Source: Paludibaculum fermentans_A
GTDB taxonomy: Bacteria; Acidobacteriota; Terriglobia; Bryobacterales; Bryobacteraceae
Direction of reading: 5' to 3'
Assembly (NCBI RefSeq): GCF_051172195.1
Contig: NZ_JBPJAQ010000003.1
Coordinates: 310,001-374,000 of the forward strand
Length of the DNA: 64,000 nt
Each line of letters starts with the position of its first letter. Within the stretch, counting starts at the first letter, position 1. Made by a program: the position numbers and the translations under genes. Positions 18,260 to 27,002 of the stretch are shown piece by piece. Below the pieces are notes generated by a model. The model saw only the letters and a list, made by a program, of their open reading frames with translations. It was not told where the DNA came from and did not search any database.

Positions 18260-19389
18260 TGGACCGGCTGCTCTGGGTTACTGAACACTACCCCCCGGTG
18301 AAGGGCGGTATGGCCGTGAGCTGTGCCCGCATTGTGCGCGGCCTGCGGCGGCACGGGATTGTGGTGGATCTGCTCGCCCTGGGCGGCGCGCGCGAACCGG
18401 TGGAAGTCCGCCCCACCGACGGGGGCGCTGACATGCGGGTCCGCCGCGACCGGTCGCCTGAAGTCGCTCCCAACCTGGCGTGGAGCCTGGTGCGCGAGCG
18501 CCACCTGGCCGAGCCCTACTCCGCCATCGTGGGCTTCGGCGCATCAAAGGCCGGATTCGTCGCGACGACTTTCGGCGCCTGGTTGGGCGTGCCCGGCATC
18601 GTCATGGTGCGCGGCAACGACCTGGACCGCGACTGGTTCCTCCCTCGCCGTGGCGGCTGGGTGCGGGAAGCGCTGTCGCGGGCGGCGGCGATCGGCACGG
18701 TCTCGACCGAGAAAGCTGAGCGCATCGAGCGGCTCTACCCCGGCAAGACAGTCATGTGGACGCCGAACGGTGTCGATTCGAAGCGCTGGGAACTGCTGGC
18801 GGCGGATGAGCGCAGGCGGGACGAGGTCCGTTCGCTGCTCGACGCGGGCCGCCGCCGCGTCTGCGGGCTCTTCGGTGAGCTCAAGTACAAGAAGCGGATC
18901 CCCTTCTGGCTGGAAGCCGTGCGGGATGCCGGGCTGCTCTCGCGGATCTCCCTGCTGGTCGCCGGGCAGCTCGACGAGGACACCACCCGCATCCTGGACG
19001 ATCCGGCCATCGCGCCGCGCAGCCTGCGCCTGCCGTTCCTGCCCCAGGCGGAACTGCCGGCCTTGTATGCAGCCTGCGATTTCGTGGCGATTCCCTCGGC
19101 CTTTGAAGGCATGCCCAACGTGCTGCTGGAAGCAGCGGCCTGCGGAGCGGTACCCCTGGTCTCCGATGCCGGGGCCATGCGCGATGTCGTCGAGGACGGC
19201 GTCACCGGCTTCGTCTTTCGCGCCGAAAACCGCGATGCCGCCGGGGCAGCTACGCGGCGGGCCCTGGCCTTGACGGACGAAGAACTGGCCGGGATGTCAG
19301 CCGCTGTGCGCGCCCGGATCCAGGCGCGCTTCTCACCGGAGCTTGAGATCGACATCATCCTGGACCTCATCCACCGGGCCGCCCCGTGA
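18259..19389 (+). CDS. Glycosyltransferase family 4
   Basis: A 376-aa GT-B protein. The start MDRLLWVTEHYPPVKGGMA is a classic GT4 N-terminus with a Gly loop after the first strand; VMWTPNGVDSKRWE marks the domain junction; the C-terminal donor motif is SAFEGMPNVLLEAAACGAVP, the E-x7-E nucleotide-sugar binding block, followed by VVEDGVTGFVF. It is cytosolic or peripheral and transfers a sugar from a nucleotide donor to an unknown acceptor. The ATG overlaps the TAA of the zinc-finger gene (TAATG), and its stop overlaps the next GTG (GTGA). Confidence 0.9.
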   Translation: MDRLLWVTEHYPPVKGGMAVSCARIVRGLRRHGIVVDLLALGGAREPVEVRPTDGGADMRVRRDRSPEVAPNLAWSLVRERHLAEPYSAIVGFGASKAGFVATTFGAWLGVPGIVMVRGNDLDRDWFLPRRGGWVREALSRAAAIGTVSTEKAERIERLYPGKTVMWTPNGVDSKRWELLAADERRRDEVRSLLDAGRRRVCGLFGELKYKKRIPFWLEAVRDAGLLSRISLLVAGQLDEDTTRILDDPAIAPRSLRLPFLPQAELPALYAACDFVAIPSAFEGMPNVLLEAAACGAVPLVSDAGAMRDVVEDGVTGFVFRAENRDAAGAATRRALALTDEELAGMSAAVRARIQARFSPELEIDIILDLIHRAAP

Positions 19390-20273
19390 ACGGGCCGTCC
19401 GTCCTCTACTGCGCACCTGGGTCGGGACTGGGCCACCTGAACCGGGCGCTGGCGGTATGCCTGGAACTGCAGGCCCTCGGGGTGAGCGTCCGGATCGTGA
19501 CGAACTCCCCGTTCGCCGCGGGCCTGGCCCCACTGGCACGGTGCCCCATCACTCGGATCCCGGCCGACCGCTGGCCGTCTGGCGTGAGGGAGTTCGCCGC
19601 CGCCGTCCGGCCTGAGGTGATGGTGTGTGACACCTTCCCGAGGGGCATGCGCGGCGAATGGTCGCAAGGGTTGCCGGCACCCGCCGTCTACATCGCGCGG
19701 CGATTGAATCCGGAGGCCACTGCCCGGTTTCTCGGAGAGCCCGGCTGGCAGGCTGGGATTATCCAGGTTGTCGTAGCCGAGGAGCTGACGGAGGAGCACG
19801 AGGCGGCCCTGGTTGCCAGCCAGGTTCCGCTGGTGCGTTTGCCGGGCCGGATCCGACTCCGCCCGGGCTTGTTGCCGACCACGATTCCGCCGGAACTCGA
19901 TGGGCTGCTCGGCAGCGGGCGTTGCTGCCTGGTGGTCCATGGCGGACCGGTCGAAGAGCTGACCCAACTGGCCGGGTTGGCTCGTGATCATGGCCAGCCG
20001 GTGGCTATCACCCCGTGGGATGTTGCGCTGGAGGGGGTACGGTGTTTTGAATACTATCCGGCCGGCAATCTGATGGCGCGGGCCGCGCATGTGGTGACCG
20101 GGGCAGGGTACAACGCCATGGCGGATATGATGTTCTCGCGCGACCGGCACACGGCCCTGGCGTTCCCGCGGCGCTTCGATGACCAGGCGGGGCGGCTGGC
20201 GGAGTGGAAGCCGGCCAGCCAGGACGGAACCAGGGAGGCCGCGCTGGCGATCGCCTCAACTCTTCGCCGTTAG
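19386..20273 (+). CDS. MurG/GT28-like predicted glycosyltransferase
   Basis: A 295-aa protein starting at GTG 19386, overlapping the previous stop as GTGA. The N-terminal SVLYCAPGSGLGHLNRALAV has the glycine loop GxGxxGHxxR typical of MurG, MGDG synthase and related GT-B enzymes. The C-terminal part has AHVVTGAGYNAMADMM and FPRRFDDQ, the donor-binding region with Gly-rich turn. It is short for GT28 (usually 350-400 aa), mainly in the linker. It is the last gene of the operon, and its stop overlaps the stop of the convergent membrane fusion gene by 4 bases (TTAG). Confidence 0.75.
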   Translation: MNGPSVLYCAPGSGLGHLNRALAVCLELQALGVSVRIVTNSPFAAGLAPLARCPITRIPADRWPSGVREFAAAVRPEVMVCDTFPRGMRGEWSQGLPAPAVYIARRLNPEATARFLGEPGWQAGIIQVVVAEELTEEHEAALVASQVPLVRLPGRIRLRPGLLPTTIPPELDGLLGSGRCCLVVHGGPVEELTQLAGLARDHGQPVAITPWDVALEGVRCFEYYPAGNLMARAAHVVTGAGYNAMADMMFSRDRHTALAFPRRFDDQAGRLAEWKPASQDGTREAALAIASTLRR

Positions 20274-21262
20274 TTCAGCTTCAGCGTGCCGACGGCCGTC
20301 ATGCCCGGCCGGATCAGGGTGGAGGGGCTGGAAAACTCGATGACCACCTTGCCGTTTTCCACCGACTTGACCGTAGCAGGCAGGCCATTGCCGGGCAATT
20401 CGGCCACCTGAACCGAGGCCGGCTGGCCGGCCTTCAACCGCTTCAGGATGGGTGGTTCCGGTTCCAGCACCAGTTCGAGTTGAGACAGGTCCGTGGCGAT
20501 GGTAATGAGGTCCGGGGTGCCCTTCTGCACCTCTTCCCCGGCCGACTTGGCGATGGAGATGACGAGCCCGTCGACGGGAGCCAGCAGGTCTGATGACGAG
20601 AGGTTCGACTTGGCGGCATCGAGATTCTGCACTTTTTCGGCCAGGGTCTTCTTGGCCAGGTCGATGTCCTTGATCAGGCCCTGGACCCGGTCCTGCAGGG
20701 TATTGGAAAGAGCCTGGAGCGTGTCGGATTCCTTCTTGGCGGCCTCGAAGTCCTGCTGCGCCTTGAGATAGGTATTGCGAGGCGTGGCGCCCTCTGTGTT
20801 CAGCATCTGCTGGCGCTGGAAGTTGCGCTCGGCCCGCTGGAACTCGATGCGCGCCCGGGAGGAGTCAGCGGCGGCGCGTGAATCCTCCAGGCGAGCGGCG
20901 ATCAACTGGCTCTCCGCCTCGTTGACCCTGGCCTGGGCACGCTCCACTTCGAGCTCTGCTTCGTGCGCCGTGTCTTTCAATGTTTCGTTGGAGATGCGCC
21001 CCAGGATCTGGCCCTCAAAGACTTCGTCACCGGGCTTCACGGGGAACTCCTCGGCGACGCCGTCGAGCGGAGCCGGCACGAGCACCAGGTTCACGGCCCG
21101 GATGGACCCGGTGAGGTGAACTTCGCTACCCGGCGGCAGGACCGGAGTTGCCACAACCTGCACAGGTTTAGCCGGTTTTTGACGCAAGTAGTAGGTGAGA
21201 GCGCCGCCGCCGGCAGCGAGGAAGAGTGTTCCGCCGGCGAACAGAAGCCATTTGCCACGCAT
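20270..21262 (-). CDS. HlyD/RND-type membrane fusion (periplasmic adaptor) protein
   Basis: A 330-aa protein with one N-terminal membrane segment (WLLFAGGTLFLAAGGGALTYYL). A split lipoyl-like domain flanks a long coiled-coil hairpin: VHLTGSIRAVNLVLVPAP and KPGDEVFEGQILGRI before, about residues 90-230 of heptad-rich Glu/Arg/Gln sequence, then LLAPVDGLVISIAKSAGEEV. A beta-barrel part follows (LELVLEPEPPILKRLKAGQP). Such adaptors bridge an inner-membrane pump to an outer-membrane channel. No pump or channel gene is adjacent, so its partner is elsewhere. It is convergent with the glycosyltransferase operon. Confidence 0.88.
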   Translation of the reverse strand: MRGKWLLFAGGTLFLAAGGGALTYYLRQKPAKPVQVVATPVLPPGSEVHLTGSIRAVNLVLVPAPLDGVAEEFPVKPGDEVFEGQILGRISNETLKDTAHEAELEVERAQARVNEAESQLIAARLEDSRAAADSSRARIEFQRAERNFQRQQMLNTEGATPRNTYLKAQQDFEAAKKESDTLQALSNTLQDRVQGLIKDIDLAKKTLAEKVQNLDAAKSNLSSSDLLAPVDGLVISIAKSAGEEVQKGTPDLITIATDLSQLELVLEPEPPILKRLKAGQPASVQVAELPGNGLPATVKSVENGKVVIEFSSPSTLIRPGMTAVGTLKLN

Positions 21263-21365
21263 ACTTTATGATAGGCGAGGGTGGGCGGCCGGGCGTAACA
21301 CGTATGGGGTAGGTGCCTTTTGGGGTCGATTTTTGATAAAGTGTGGCTCTTGGGTAGGAGGCCGC

Positions 21366-21632
21366 ATGTCTGCGATTCGCCTTGGCGACGATATTGACGA
21401 TTACTGCGTCAAGTGCAAAAGGATGACAAACCACTCCATCCTTTCACTGGTTGATTCCGAACCCGCGAAAGTTCGTTGCCGCACGTGTTACAACGAGGGT
21501 CCGTACCGGAGGGGGGAGATTCCACCTTCGAAGAAAGACCTGAAGAAGGCCGCTCTTTTCAACGAAGTACTGGGCACAATTCCCGGTGCGACGCCGGCCG
21601 AAGCCGACGATAAGGCCAAGAAGCCCGAGTAG
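21366..21632 (+). CDS. Small zinc-ribbon-like protein
   Basis: An 88-aa protein with two CxxC knuckles, Cys14/Cys17 (DYCVKCKRMTNHS) and Cys38/Cys41 (VRCRTCYNEG), about 20 residues apart, as in zinc ribbons. The C-terminus is charged and Lys-rich (ADDKAKKPE). ATG 21366 has a GGAGG ribosome site five bases upstream; the frame is open further upstream but the residues there are not conserved-looking. Cytoplasmic. Function unknown; the form is typical of conserved small proteins that bind nucleic acid or assist larger machines. It is divergent from the membrane fusion gene. Confidence 0.82.
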   Translation: MSAIRLGDDIDDYCVKCKRMTNHSILSLVDSEPAKVRCRTCYNEGPYRRGEIPPSKKDLKKAALFNEVLGTIPGATPAEADDKAKKPE

Positions 21633-21656
21633 CCGGCTGCCCTGAAACCAATCCCG

Positions 21657-23897
21657 CTAATTGCCGGAATCGACCGGCGGGTTTCGCATTTCCTTCTTAA
21701 GTTCCTCGACCAATTCATCGCGGCGGGTGGAGTCCAGCTCATGCTCCAGACGGCGCAGGGCGGCCCCGACCACGTCGCGGTGGTGCAGGTTCGAGCCAAA
21801 CCCTTCGCGTGAGGTGAGGCGCAGCCAGATTTCGTGCAGGCGGTCGACATCCTCTGGCCAGAGCCGGGGCGGGTGGGGGCCGAGGTTGACGTAGGTGGAC
21901 TGCCGGTCCTGGGCGATGATCTCGAGGGAGAAGGGATGCCGCGGTTCCGGCAACTGCTCCCAGGCCAAGCCGATGCGGCGGGCCAGTTCCTCACTGGCCA
22001 TGGTATGCGAGACGCCGGTGACGAGCCGCGAGGCCTTCAGGTTCTGGGCGGCCTGCACCATGGCTACAAATGGGTCGGTTGCGGGCACCACCAGCAGGTC
22101 GACGGGTTTGCCTTCTTTCTCGGCCAGGGTCACAACCCGGGAGAAGAGTTCCTGTTCGTAGGAGCTGAAGATCTGGTCCTCGGACAGCCCGTACTCGCCC
22201 GCTCCGGTGGAGATGGGCCGGACGGTGGCCACCACAATGTCGTGCCGGCGCAGGTTGGTCTTTTCCAGGACGCGCCGCAGGTGCTCCATGTTGTAGGGGT
22301 CGCGGACGGCGACCAGCACGCAGCCGGGGCGCGCGTGCATGCTGGTGGTGCCGATCTGGGGCTGGTGGTCCAGATTGAACTCTTCCAGCCCTTTGACGTC
22401 CGTGGAGGACTTGCGCCGCTTCGCATTCAGATGTTCGCTGAGGGTAAACACCAGGAACAGCACGATGGTGAAGCTGACACCGTAGATGGTAGCGATCTTC
22501 TTGGTGAACAGGTTCGCGATGGCCACCAGGAACAGGGCCATGGTGGTGATGCCCAAGCCGATTGGAATCTCCAACTTGCCGAAGTGCAGGTTGAGGGGCA
22601 TCTTGTATTCCTGATCATGCCGCTGGAAGCGAAGGGCGAGGACGCCCATGCCTTTGAGGGCGAAGCTCCACACTACGCCGAAGGCGTAGGCCTCACCCAG
22701 CAGATAGACATCGCCGCGCGAGAAGACGATGGTGGCGAGCTGGGCGATGGTGATCATGCCCACGATGCGCGAGGTGGTGCCGTAGGTCTTATGAGGTTTG
22801 CGGAACCAGGGGACCAGCACGCCATCCTCGGCCACGCGGTTAAGGACGCCGTTGGCACCGATGATGGACGTATTCACCGCGCCTGACAGGATGAGGGCGC
22901 CGACAATCACGACAAAGATGTGGAAGCCGAGTTTCAGGATCTCCGGCCCGGCGAGGCTCATGGCCAGGCCGCCGATGAGGTTGTCGTAGTATTTCGACCG
23001 CACCGCGTCCGGGATGATCATGACGGCGAAGAGCGAGACCAGGCCAGTGGACATCAGCGCGTAGATGCACACGATGTTGGCCGTGATCTTCAGGTTCTTC
23101 ATCTTCGGGTAGGCGATTTCGCGGTAGATCTGCGCGAGGGTCTCAAAACCGCTCATGGCGAGCAGCGAGTGGCCGAAGGCGATCAGCATGGCGGCGGCCC
23201 AGATGGAGGGCCACATGGTGCCATGGAGCCAGCCGAGGGAATGCGGCTCGAAGGTGAGGTTCTTCAGCGTCGGGGCCGGCGGCAGTTGAACATTGTCCTG
23301 GTACAGCAGGGTGATGGGGCACCAGATGAGGAGAATGACCACCATGACGGTGGTGATCTGCATGATGCGCAGCGCTTTGCTGGAGGACTCGTGGATACCT
23401 TTGACGTTCTGCCACCAGAAGTAGATGGTGACGACGACACCGAAGACCGCGGAGAAGTAGTTTGGGTTGACCCGGACCGAGGAGTGGGCGAACTCCGAGA
23501 GTTCGTTCAAGAGACGTCCGAGGTACTGCCCGGCTGATACTGACGATATTGGTCCGGTTAGGATGTAGTCGACGACGAGTGCGGAGACGGAGAGCTTGGC
23601 CATGCGCGGGCCGATGGAGTCGCGGACGACGACATAGACGCCGCCGCGGACGAACATGCCGCAGCTTTCCATGTAGATGCTGCGCACGGCAAAGCCGAAG
23701 AACATCACACCGAGGACGAACCAGGGGGCGGACTTGCCGATGGCCTGTTCCGTGATGCCGCCAACATAGAACATGGTGGAGGCTAAGTCACTGAGAACAA
23801 TGGAGGCGCCGCGCCAGAAGGAGATGAAGGACAGTGCTACGGTAGTGGCGACTACAACTTTGGTCGTTGCGCCAGGCCGGTCGAAAGTATCAGCCAT
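21657..23897 (-). CDS. APC-superfamily permease with cytosolic C-terminal domain
   Basis: A 746-aa protein. Residues about 10-500 hold some 12 membrane segments of the amino acid-polyamine-organocation type (for example ALSFISFWRGASIVLSDLAS, GSILSGAVNTSI-like region, IPIGLGITTMALFLVAIANL). The first helix lacks the usual GxG but is otherwise APC-like. The last 230 residues are soluble, with a USP-like beta-alpha-beta start (GCVLVAVRDPYNMEHLRRVL) and a LLVVPATDPFVAMVQAAQ segment. Long C-terminal cytosolic domains are seen in some APC transporters, probably regulatory. Substrate unknown, likely an amino acid or an organic cation. It is divergent from cca with 47 bases between. Confidence 0.88.
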   Translation of the reverse strand: MADTFDRPGATTKVVVATTVALSFISFWRGASIVLSDLASTMFYVGGITEQAIGKSAPWFVLGVMFFGFAVRSIYMESCGMFVRGGVYVVVRDSIGPRMAKLSVSALVVDYILTGPISSVSAGQYLGRLLNELSEFAHSSVRVNPNYFSAVFGVVVTIYFWWQNVKGIHESSSKALRIMQITTVMVVILLIWCPITLLYQDNVQLPPAPTLKNLTFEPHSLGWLHGTMWPSIWAAAMLIAFGHSLLAMSGFETLAQIYREIAYPKMKNLKITANIVCIYALMSTGLVSLFAVMIIPDAVRSKYYDNLIGGLAMSLAGPEILKLGFHIFVVIVGALILSGAVNTSIIGANGVLNRVAEDGVLVPWFRKPHKTYGTTSRIVGMITIAQLATIVFSRGDVYLLGEAYAFGVVWSFALKGMGVLALRFQRHDQEYKMPLNLHFGKLEIPIGLGITTMALFLVAIANLFTKKIATIYGVSFTIVLFLVFTLSEHLNAKRRKSSTDVKGLEEFNLDHQPQIGTTSMHARPGCVLVAVRDPYNMEHLRRVLEKTNLRRHDIVVATVRPISTGAGEYGLSEDQIFSSYEQELFSRVVTLAEKEGKPVDLLVVPATDPFVAMVQAAQNLKASRLVTGVSHTMASEELARRIGLAWEQLPEPRHPFSLEIIAQDRQSTYVNLGPHPPRLWPEDVDRLHEIWLRLTSREGFGSNLHHRDVVGAALRRLEHELDSTRRDELVEELKKEMRNPPVDSGN

Positions 23898-23944
23898 GGG
23901 TAATGAAATCGTGCTCTAGTGAACTATTCTACGATCAAACAGAG

Positions 23945-25267
23945 ATGCCGGACCTGCTAACCAGATTGTCGAAGGAGGTAGCGGCGCGGCTGCATGGCGC
24001 CGGCCGACAGGTTTACTACGTGGGCGGCAGCGTGCGGGACGAACTACTTGGCGTCGAAGTACACGATCGCGATCTTACCACCGATGCCACTCCCACCGAG
24101 CTGAAAGTGCTGTTCCCGGGCGCCCTTGAGGTGGGTGCGCACTTCGGTGTGATGCTCATCCGGAGAGACGGCGTTGAAGTCCAGGTGGCCACCTTCCGGA
24201 CGGAGAGCAGCTACCGGAACGGCCGGCATCCGGAAGAAGTTCGATTTGAGAGGGACGTTGTGGCGGACCTGTGCCGCCGGGATTTCACCATCAACGCGCT
24301 GCTGCAGGAGCCGCTGACGGGCAAGATCCTGGATCCCCTGGGCGGCATGGCCGATCTGCGGGCCGGGGTGATTCGCGCGATAGGCGATGCGGCCGAGCGG
24401 TTCCAGGAAGATCACCTGCGGATGCTGCGGGCGGTGCGTTTCGCGGCGCGGCTGGGGTTCGAGATCGAGCCCGGCACGATGGTGGCGATCCGGATGCTGG
24501 CTGGGCAGATCCACCGCATTTCCGCCGAGCGGATCCGGGATGAACTCATCAGGATTCTGACGGAAGGTGGGGCGCGGCGGGGTTTTGAACTGCTGGATTC
24601 GAGCGGGCTGCTGCTGGAGATCCTGCCTGAAGTGGCAGCGATGAAGGGCGTCCAACAGCCGCCGCAGTTCCATCCGGAAGGCGACGTGTGGATTCATACG
24701 CTGGGCCTGTTGGAGCGAATGGGCCAGCCGCCGGTTGAGCTGGCGCTGGGGTGCCTGCTGCACGACGTAGGCAAGCCGCCGACCCAGACGTTTGAGGATC
24801 GAATCCGGTTCAACGGGCACGACCATGTGGGGGCGGCGATGACGCGCCGCATTCTGTCGCGGCTGCGCTTCCCGTCAGAGGTGATTGAGGCGGTGGAGCA
24901 GATGGTGGACCAGCACATGAAGTTCAAGGACGCCGGGCGGATGGGCGCGGGCGCCTTCAAGCGCTTTGTGCGGCAGCCGGGGTTCGATCAACTGCTGGAA
25001 CTGCACCGTCTGGACATCCTGGCCAGCGGGGGCGGATTGCGGAGCTATGAGGCGGTGAAGGAGCGGTATGCCGAGCTGCCGGAGGACGTGTTGCGGCCTC
25101 CTCCGCTGATTACGGGCAGGGATCTGATTGAGTTGGGCTACCAGCCCGGCCCGGCGATGGGGACGATTCTGCGGGCGGTGGAGGAGCAGCAACTGGAAGG
25201 TGAACTGGCCAGCAAAGAGGAAGCGCTCGCCTATGTCAAACGATTTTGGGCGCCAGCAGCCACTTGA
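23945..25267 (+). CDS. cca: CCA-adding tRNA nucleotidyltransferase / poly(A) polymerase family, HD domain
   Basis: A 440-aa class II nucleotidyltransferase. The head has GGSVRDELLG (27-36), the metal-binding HDRDLTTDATP (Asp41/Asp43), RRDFTINAL, and DHLRMLRAVRFAARL, the ERxxxE-type neck region. The C-terminal half carries an HD-domain motif HDVGKPPT followed by NGHDHVGAAM. The family adds CCA to tRNA 3' ends or poly(A) tails in the cytoplasm; the HD domain in related proteins gives phosphatase or 2',3'-cyclic phosphodiesterase activity. The Met at 23945 is chosen over the upstream open frame. The 3' end overlaps the convergent sixA gene by 32 bases. Confidence 0.9.
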   Translation: MPDLLTRLSKEVAARLHGAGRQVYYVGGSVRDELLGVEVHDRDLTTDATPTELKVLFPGALEVGAHFGVMLIRRDGVEVQVATFRTESSYRNGRHPEEVRFERDVVADLCRRDFTINALLQEPLTGKILDPLGGMADLRAGVIRAIGDAAERFQEDHLRMLRAVRFAARLGFEIEPGTMVAIRMLAGQIHRISAERIRDELIRILTEGGARRGFELLDSSGLLLEILPEVAAMKGVQQPPQFHPEGDVWIHTLGLLERMGQPPVELALGCLLHDVGKPPTQTFEDRIRFNGHDHVGAAMTRRILSRLRFPSEVIEAVEQMVDQHMKFKDAGRMGAGAFKRFVRQPGFDQLLELHRLDILASGGGLRSYEAVKERYAELPEDVLRPPPLITGRDLIELGYQPGPAMGTILRAVEEQQLEGELASKEEALAYVKRFWAPAAT

Positions 25268-25715
25268 GGACGCCGTGCGGCCTGGGCCCGGCGCTGACAA
25301 CGTCGATGCGCATGAGGGCGCCCTTTTTGTAGTCGATCTCGAGTGCGGGAGCGCCGAGCAGGAAGGCCGCCAGCCGGCCGCACAGAGGCTCGTGCGAAGC
25401 GCACAGGATCTGCGGGTGATCGCGGTGCAGGCGCATCTCTTCCCAGGCAGCGACAGGATCGGCATCGGGCGTAAGGGCCTGCGTCTGGAGAACGTCGCCG
25501 GCGAAGTTGAGGGCTTTGGAGGCGATCTGCGCCGTCTGCATGGCTCGCTTGTAAGGACTGGTGAGGATGAGAGTTGGAGCCACGCCGGAATCGAACGCCC
25601 GTTTGAGAGAGGCCTGCAGCTTTCTGCGGCCTTCTAGGGTGAGCGCACGATCGGAGTCCCGCTGACCGGCTACGGGATCCTCAGCAATGCCATGGCGGAG
25701 GATGTAGATCTGCAT
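25236..25715 (-). CDS. sixA: SixA-type phosphohistidine phosphatase
   Basis: A 159-aa member of the histidine phosphatase superfamily. The catalytic RHG is at residues 7-9 (MQIYILRHGIAED), followed by DRALTLEGRRKLQ, the second phosphate pocket SPYKRAMQTAQ, and SHEPLCGRLAAFLLG with the second histidine. The family removes phosphate from phosphohistidine, for example on ArcB or NPr-type HPt domains, in the cytoplasm. The length suits SixA (about 160 aa). It overlaps the end of cca tail to tail. No partner kinase is adjacent. Confidence 0.9.
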   Translation of the reverse strand: MQIYILRHGIAEDPVAGQRDSDRALTLEGRRKLQASLKRAFDSGVAPTLILTSPYKRAMQTAQIASKALNFAGDVLQTQALTPDADPVAAWEEMRLHRDHPQILCASHEPLCGRLAAFLLGAPALEIDYKKGALMRIDVVSAGPRPHGVLKWLLAPKIV

Positions 25716-25760
25716 CGAACTCTTCTGAATGTCATTGTGTCACACTGAGTTGCGTCGCAC

Positions 25761-26960
25761 ATGAAGCCAGATTTCCAGCGAATTGCATACTGGGCCGCGC
25801 TGGGGGCGGCCACATCCTGCGCCGTCTCGATCGCCGCCTGGCAGGTGTTGTTGGGCCTCGCGTTGGCTGCGATGCTGGTGGGCCGCCTGCCGTGGCGGGC
25901 GCCCAGGTACTGGCAGGCGCTGGCGGTCTTCGCCGTCTGGACACTGCTCTCGCTGGCGCTGAGCGATGCTCCGCGTTCCGGCCTGCCGCAGGTGAAGAAG
26001 TTCTACGCCTGGCTGACCCTGTTCGTCGTGTTTTCCGCGTTGTGCAAAGTAAAGGACGTCTACTGCCTGGCGGTGGCCTGGCTGGCCGGGGGCACGCTCT
26101 CGGCGATCGATGGGTTGCGGCAATTCGGAATGAAGTGGTCGAAGGCGTCGGCGGCCGGCAAGGACTTCTATACCGCCTATGTGGCTGATCGCATCACTGG
26201 CTTCAACAGCCACTGGATGACCTTCAGCGGGCAGATGATGATTGTCCTGCTGCTGTGCCTGGCATTGTGGCTGTGGGGCCGCCCGGAGAAGCGGCTGCGC
26301 TGGGCGTTCGCACTGTGCCTGCCACTGGTGGCCTTGTCCCTGGTGCTGGCCTTCACGCGGGGGATGTGGATTGCGACCGGAGCGGGCGTGCTTTACCTGC
26401 TGTGGTACTGGAAGCGCTGGACGGTGGCGCTGGTGCCTGCGCTGGCCTTGGCGGCCTTTCTGCTGGGTCCCGCGGCGCTACGCGACCGGGTGATGTCGCT
26501 GGTAAAGCCGCATGGCCAGATGGACTCGAACGACCACCGCAAGTATGTCTTCTGGACGGGGCTGGAGATGATCAAGGCGCATCCCTGGTTCGGCCTGGGG
26601 CCGCAGCGCGTGGGGCCGCACTTTGTGGAGTATGTGCCTCCGGATTTGCCGAAGAGGCTGCCCGAAGGCTACTACGAGCATCTGCACAACATCTACATCC
26701 ACTTCGCGGCCGAGCGCGGGTTGCCGGCGATGTTTGCGGTCATCTTCTTCTTCGTCGCGACGATGTGGGACTGGTTGCGGCAACTGCGGCGGGGCGCGGG
26801 TGACGCCGAATGGGTGCTGCGCGGCGGAGTGGCCATCCTGATTGGCGTGCTGGTGGGCGGCTGTTTCGAGTACAACCTGGGCGACAGCGAGGTCCTGGGG
26901 ATGACTTTGGCGGCGGTGGGCGCGGTGAGTGGAGCGGTGCGGTCCGCGTCGAATTCCTGA
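25761..26960 (+). CDS. O-antigen ligase (WaaL/Wzy-like) family membrane protein
   Basis: A 399-aa integral membrane protein with about 10-11 predicted spans and a large periplasmic loop at about 250-310. Family features: ITGFNSHWMTFSGQMMIVLL, LAFTRGMWIATGAGVLYLL, an HPWFGLGPQRVG segment and HLHNIYIHFAAERGLPAM, the helix pair typical of O-antigen ligases and Wzy polymerases. It would join or polymerise undecaprenyl-linked glycans on the periplasmic side. The next glycan genes are at 15.8-20.3 kb and an HldE-type kinase is at 53.3 kb. It is monocistronic. Confidence 0.87.
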   Translation: MKPDFQRIAYWAALGAATSCAVSIAAWQVLLGLALAAMLVGRLPWRAPRYWQALAVFAVWTLLSLALSDAPRSGLPQVKKFYAWLTLFVVFSALCKVKDVYCLAVAWLAGGTLSAIDGLRQFGMKWSKASAAGKDFYTAYVADRITGFNSHWMTFSGQMMIVLLLCLALWLWGRPEKRLRWAFALCLPLVALSLVLAFTRGMWIATGAGVLYLLWYWKRWTVALVPALALAAFLLGPAALRDRVMSLVKPHGQMDSNDHRKYVFWTGLEMIKAHPWFGLGPQRVGPHFVEYVPPDLPKRLPEGYYEHLHNIYIHFAAERGLPAMFAVIFFFVATMWDWLRQLRRGAGDAEWVLRGGVAILIGVLVGGCFEYNLGDSEVLGMTLAAVGAVSGAVRSASNS

Positions 26961-27002
26961 CAACGGTATCCTGATCAATAGGGGCGCGGCCCCAAGGGAG
27001 TC

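Noticed and set aside
18735..20150. 471-aa minus-strand ORF
   Set aside because: Antisense to two glycosyltransferase genes; residue composition is shadow-like.
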